The position numbers and the translations under genes are program-made. A stretch of DNA of 6,571 nt from Pseudomonadota bacterium (GTDB lineage: Bacteria; Pseudomonadota; Alphaproteobacteria; Micropepsales; Micropepsaceae): NCBI GenBank assembly GCA_021817355.1, contig JAKAVI010000427.1, positions 1 through 6,571 on the forward strand, given 5' to 3'. Under the pieces are notes generated by a model. It was not told where the DNA came from and ran no database searches. It was given only the letters and a program-made list of their open reading frames with translations. Below are positions 5,378 to 6,571 of the stretch, in pieces (positions within the stretch are counted from its first letter, which is position 1; each line of letters starts with the position of its first letter).

Positions 5378-6457
5378 ATGACGCCGCCGCGCCCAAGCGT
5401 GGCGGCACCTGGCGCTGAGGCCCTGATCAGTCGCGCGCCCGAGCGCATCCTGATTGTCACCGACGCCTGGGCGCCTCAGGTCAACGGCGTGGTCCGCACC
5501 CTCGAGATCCTCGGCCAGGACCTTGCCCTGCTTGGTTTTGAGGTGAGTTATGCCACGCCCGCGGGGCACTTTACCCTGCCCCTGCCAACCTATCCTGAAA
5601 TCCGCCTTGCCCTCTTTCCCCGGCGTCGCCTGGAGCGCCTGATCGATAGCTTCGATCCGGAGGCCATTCACATCGCCACCGAAGGCACCCTTGGCCTTTC
5701 GGCGCGCGCCATCTGCCTGAAGCGTGACATCCCCTTTACCACCTCATTCCATACCCGCTTTCCCGACTATGTGCGGGCCCGCCTGCCCTTCATCTCCGAA
5801 GCGCTGATTTACCGCTTCCTGCGCTGGTTCCATGACCCGGCAGAAGCCATGATGGTTGCCACCCCGGCGCTGCAGCAGGAGCTTGAGGGCCATGGCTTTA
5901 GCAACACCCGCATCTGGTCGCGCGGTGTCGATGTCGAGGTGTTTCGCCCCATCGCCGATGCCAGCCTGCCCTTTCCCCGACCCATCTGGCTTTCCGTCGG
6001 CCGCGTCGCGGTGGAAAAGAATCTGGAGGCTTTCCTGCGCCTCGACCTGCCGGGCACCAAGGTCGTGGTCGGCGACGGGCCGGCGCGCGAGGCTCTGGCG
6101 CGGCAGTTTCCCGAGGCCAAATTCCTCGGCGCCAAAACCGGCGAGGAACTGGTACGCCATTACGCGGCGGCCGATGTCTTCGTGTTTCCCTCTCGCACCG
6201 ATACGTTCGGGCTTGTGCTTCTAGAGGCGCTGGCCTGCGGGATTCCCGTCGCCGCCTTCCCGGTGAAGGGGCCCTGCGACGTCATTGGCGATGCCCCGGT
6301 CGGGGTCTTGCGCGAGGATCTGCGCGAAGCGTGTCTGAGGGCTCTTTCCATCCCCGCCGAAGCCTGCCGCAGCTTTGCCCTCGCCCGCTCATGGCGGGCC
6401 TGTACCCACCAGTTCCTGTCCAACTTGCCGCAGATCAACGAAAAGGCCGAGCCCTAA
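5378..6457 (+). CDS. agt: Agt-type GT4 glycosyltransferase for diacylglycerol glycolipids
   Basis: The 359-residue protein has the two-lobed GT-B layout. N-terminal: ILIVTDAWAPQVNGVV (24-39), the acceptor-side glycine loop of the SqdX/MgtA-like GT4 group, and TSFHTRFPDY (122-131). C-terminal: SRGVDVEVFRP (181-191), SVGRVAVEKN (206-215) and VGDGP (231-235), followed by the nucleotide-sugar motif FPSRTDTFGLVLLEA. In that motif the first acid of the E-x7-E signature is Asp (D275) and the second is E283. In alphaproteobacteria Agt transfers sugar (glucose or glucuronic acid) to diacylglycerol, making glycolipids that replace phospholipids when phosphate is short. PlcP supplies the diacylglycerol. 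The start ATG 5378 is set by AGGGA at 5366-5370, which overlaps the plcP stop, so the two genes are co-transcribed and probably translationally coupled. The reading frame stays open upstream to 5093, but that part only shadows plcP. A mannosyltransferase of another pathway is the main alternative. Confidence 0.85.
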   Translation: MTPPRPSVAAPGAEALISRAPERILIVTDAWAPQVNGVVRTLEILGQDLALLGFEVSYATPAGHFTLPLPTYPEIRLALFPRRRLERLIDSFDPEAIHIATEGTLGLSARAICLKRDIPFTTSFHTRFPDYVRARLPFISEALIYRFLRWFHDPAEAMMVATPALQQELEGHGFSNTRIWSRGVDVEVFRPIADASLPFPRPIWLSVGRVAVEKNLEAFLRLDLPGTKVVVGDGPAREALARQFPEAKFLGAKTGEELVRHYAAADVFVFPSRTDTFGLVLLEALACGIPVAAFPVKGPCDVIGDAPVGVLREDLREACLRALSIPAEACRSFALARSWRACTHQFLSNLPQINEKAEP

Positions 6458-6571
6458 TTCAGCCTCAGGAGTGGGGCTCGCTGCACCTGCCATCTTGACG
6501 CGGAGCGGGAATGCCCACAGACCCATCTGCGAAAATCACGCCCGTGTTTGTCCGTCGATGAGCGTTGTCAG
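6458..6571. other. 3' flank of the plcP-agt operon
   Basis: An imperfect terminator candidate spans the agt stop: GAGCCC (6449-6454) can pair with GGGCTC (6475-6480) across a 20-base loop. It has no T-run, so an intrinsic terminator is not established. A 16-codon frame from ATG 6511 to TGA 6561 follows a purine-rich GGAGCGGGA. It resembles no protein and may be chance. Confidence 0.4.

Noticed and set aside
4189..5460. Long minus-strand open frame of 423 codons opposite plcP
   Set aside because: It is antisense to a protein with all metal-binding motifs of the phosphoesterase family, resembles no family itself, and runs through the small-RNA hairpins. It is a high-GC shadow frame.

Overview
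The window looks like an alphaproteobacterial chromosome, probably order Hyphomicrobiales (rhizobia/Devosia-like). The evidence is a CpdR-type single-domain response regulator, a tRNA-Val(GAC) gene with encoded CCA, a perfect FNR/FixK-type box, high-GC coding sequence, and a PlcP-Agt lipid-remodelling pair. The genus cannot be fixed from the sequence alone.

Left part (1-2500): accessory and decaying. Positions 1-900 hold no intact gene, but at least two recognisable wrecks. One is an SRAP/YedK-type DNA-protein crosslink protein on the minus strand, with in-frame stops. The other is the C-terminal part of a DNA cytosine-C5 methyltransferase on the plus strand, with a nonsense codon and a frameshift. 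A possible FrmR/CsoR-like scrap lies at the very edge. Next comes one intact minus-strand gene for an AAA_14/DUF4143 ATPase whose 5' end is odd, followed by about 230 bases without a gene. This accessory block ends at the 3' end of tRNA-Val (2502-2576, minus), the side where integrating elements normally enter.

Right part (2500-6571): core-like and well ordered. tRNA-Val and cpdR are on the minus strand. A gene of the N-formylglutamate amidohydrolase family diverges from cpdR across 83 bases. An approximately 400-base gap after it (4065-4461) is the most interesting stretch. It encodes, on the minus strand, a probable small RNA of about 155 nt: four clean hairpins, an unpaired CCUCCC anti-Shine-Dalgarno segment, and a strong intrinsic terminator serving no protein gene. 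A perfect TTGAT-N4-ATCAA box sits about 40 bases upstream of the predicted RNA start, where FNR/FixK proteins act as class II activators. The same gap carries the leader of the next operon and a 17-base inverted repeat.

The final operon (4462-6457, plus) encodes a calcineurin-like phosphoesterase and a GT4 glycosyltransferase separated by 10 bases. Their order and families match the plcP-agt pair of phosphorus-starved rhizobia and marine alphaproteobacteria: PlcP cuts phospholipid to diacylglycerol and Agt glycosylates that diacylglycerol to replace the lost lipid. The oxygen-type box and small RNA beside a phosphate-type lipid operon make a testable but unproven link between low oxygen and membrane lipid composition.
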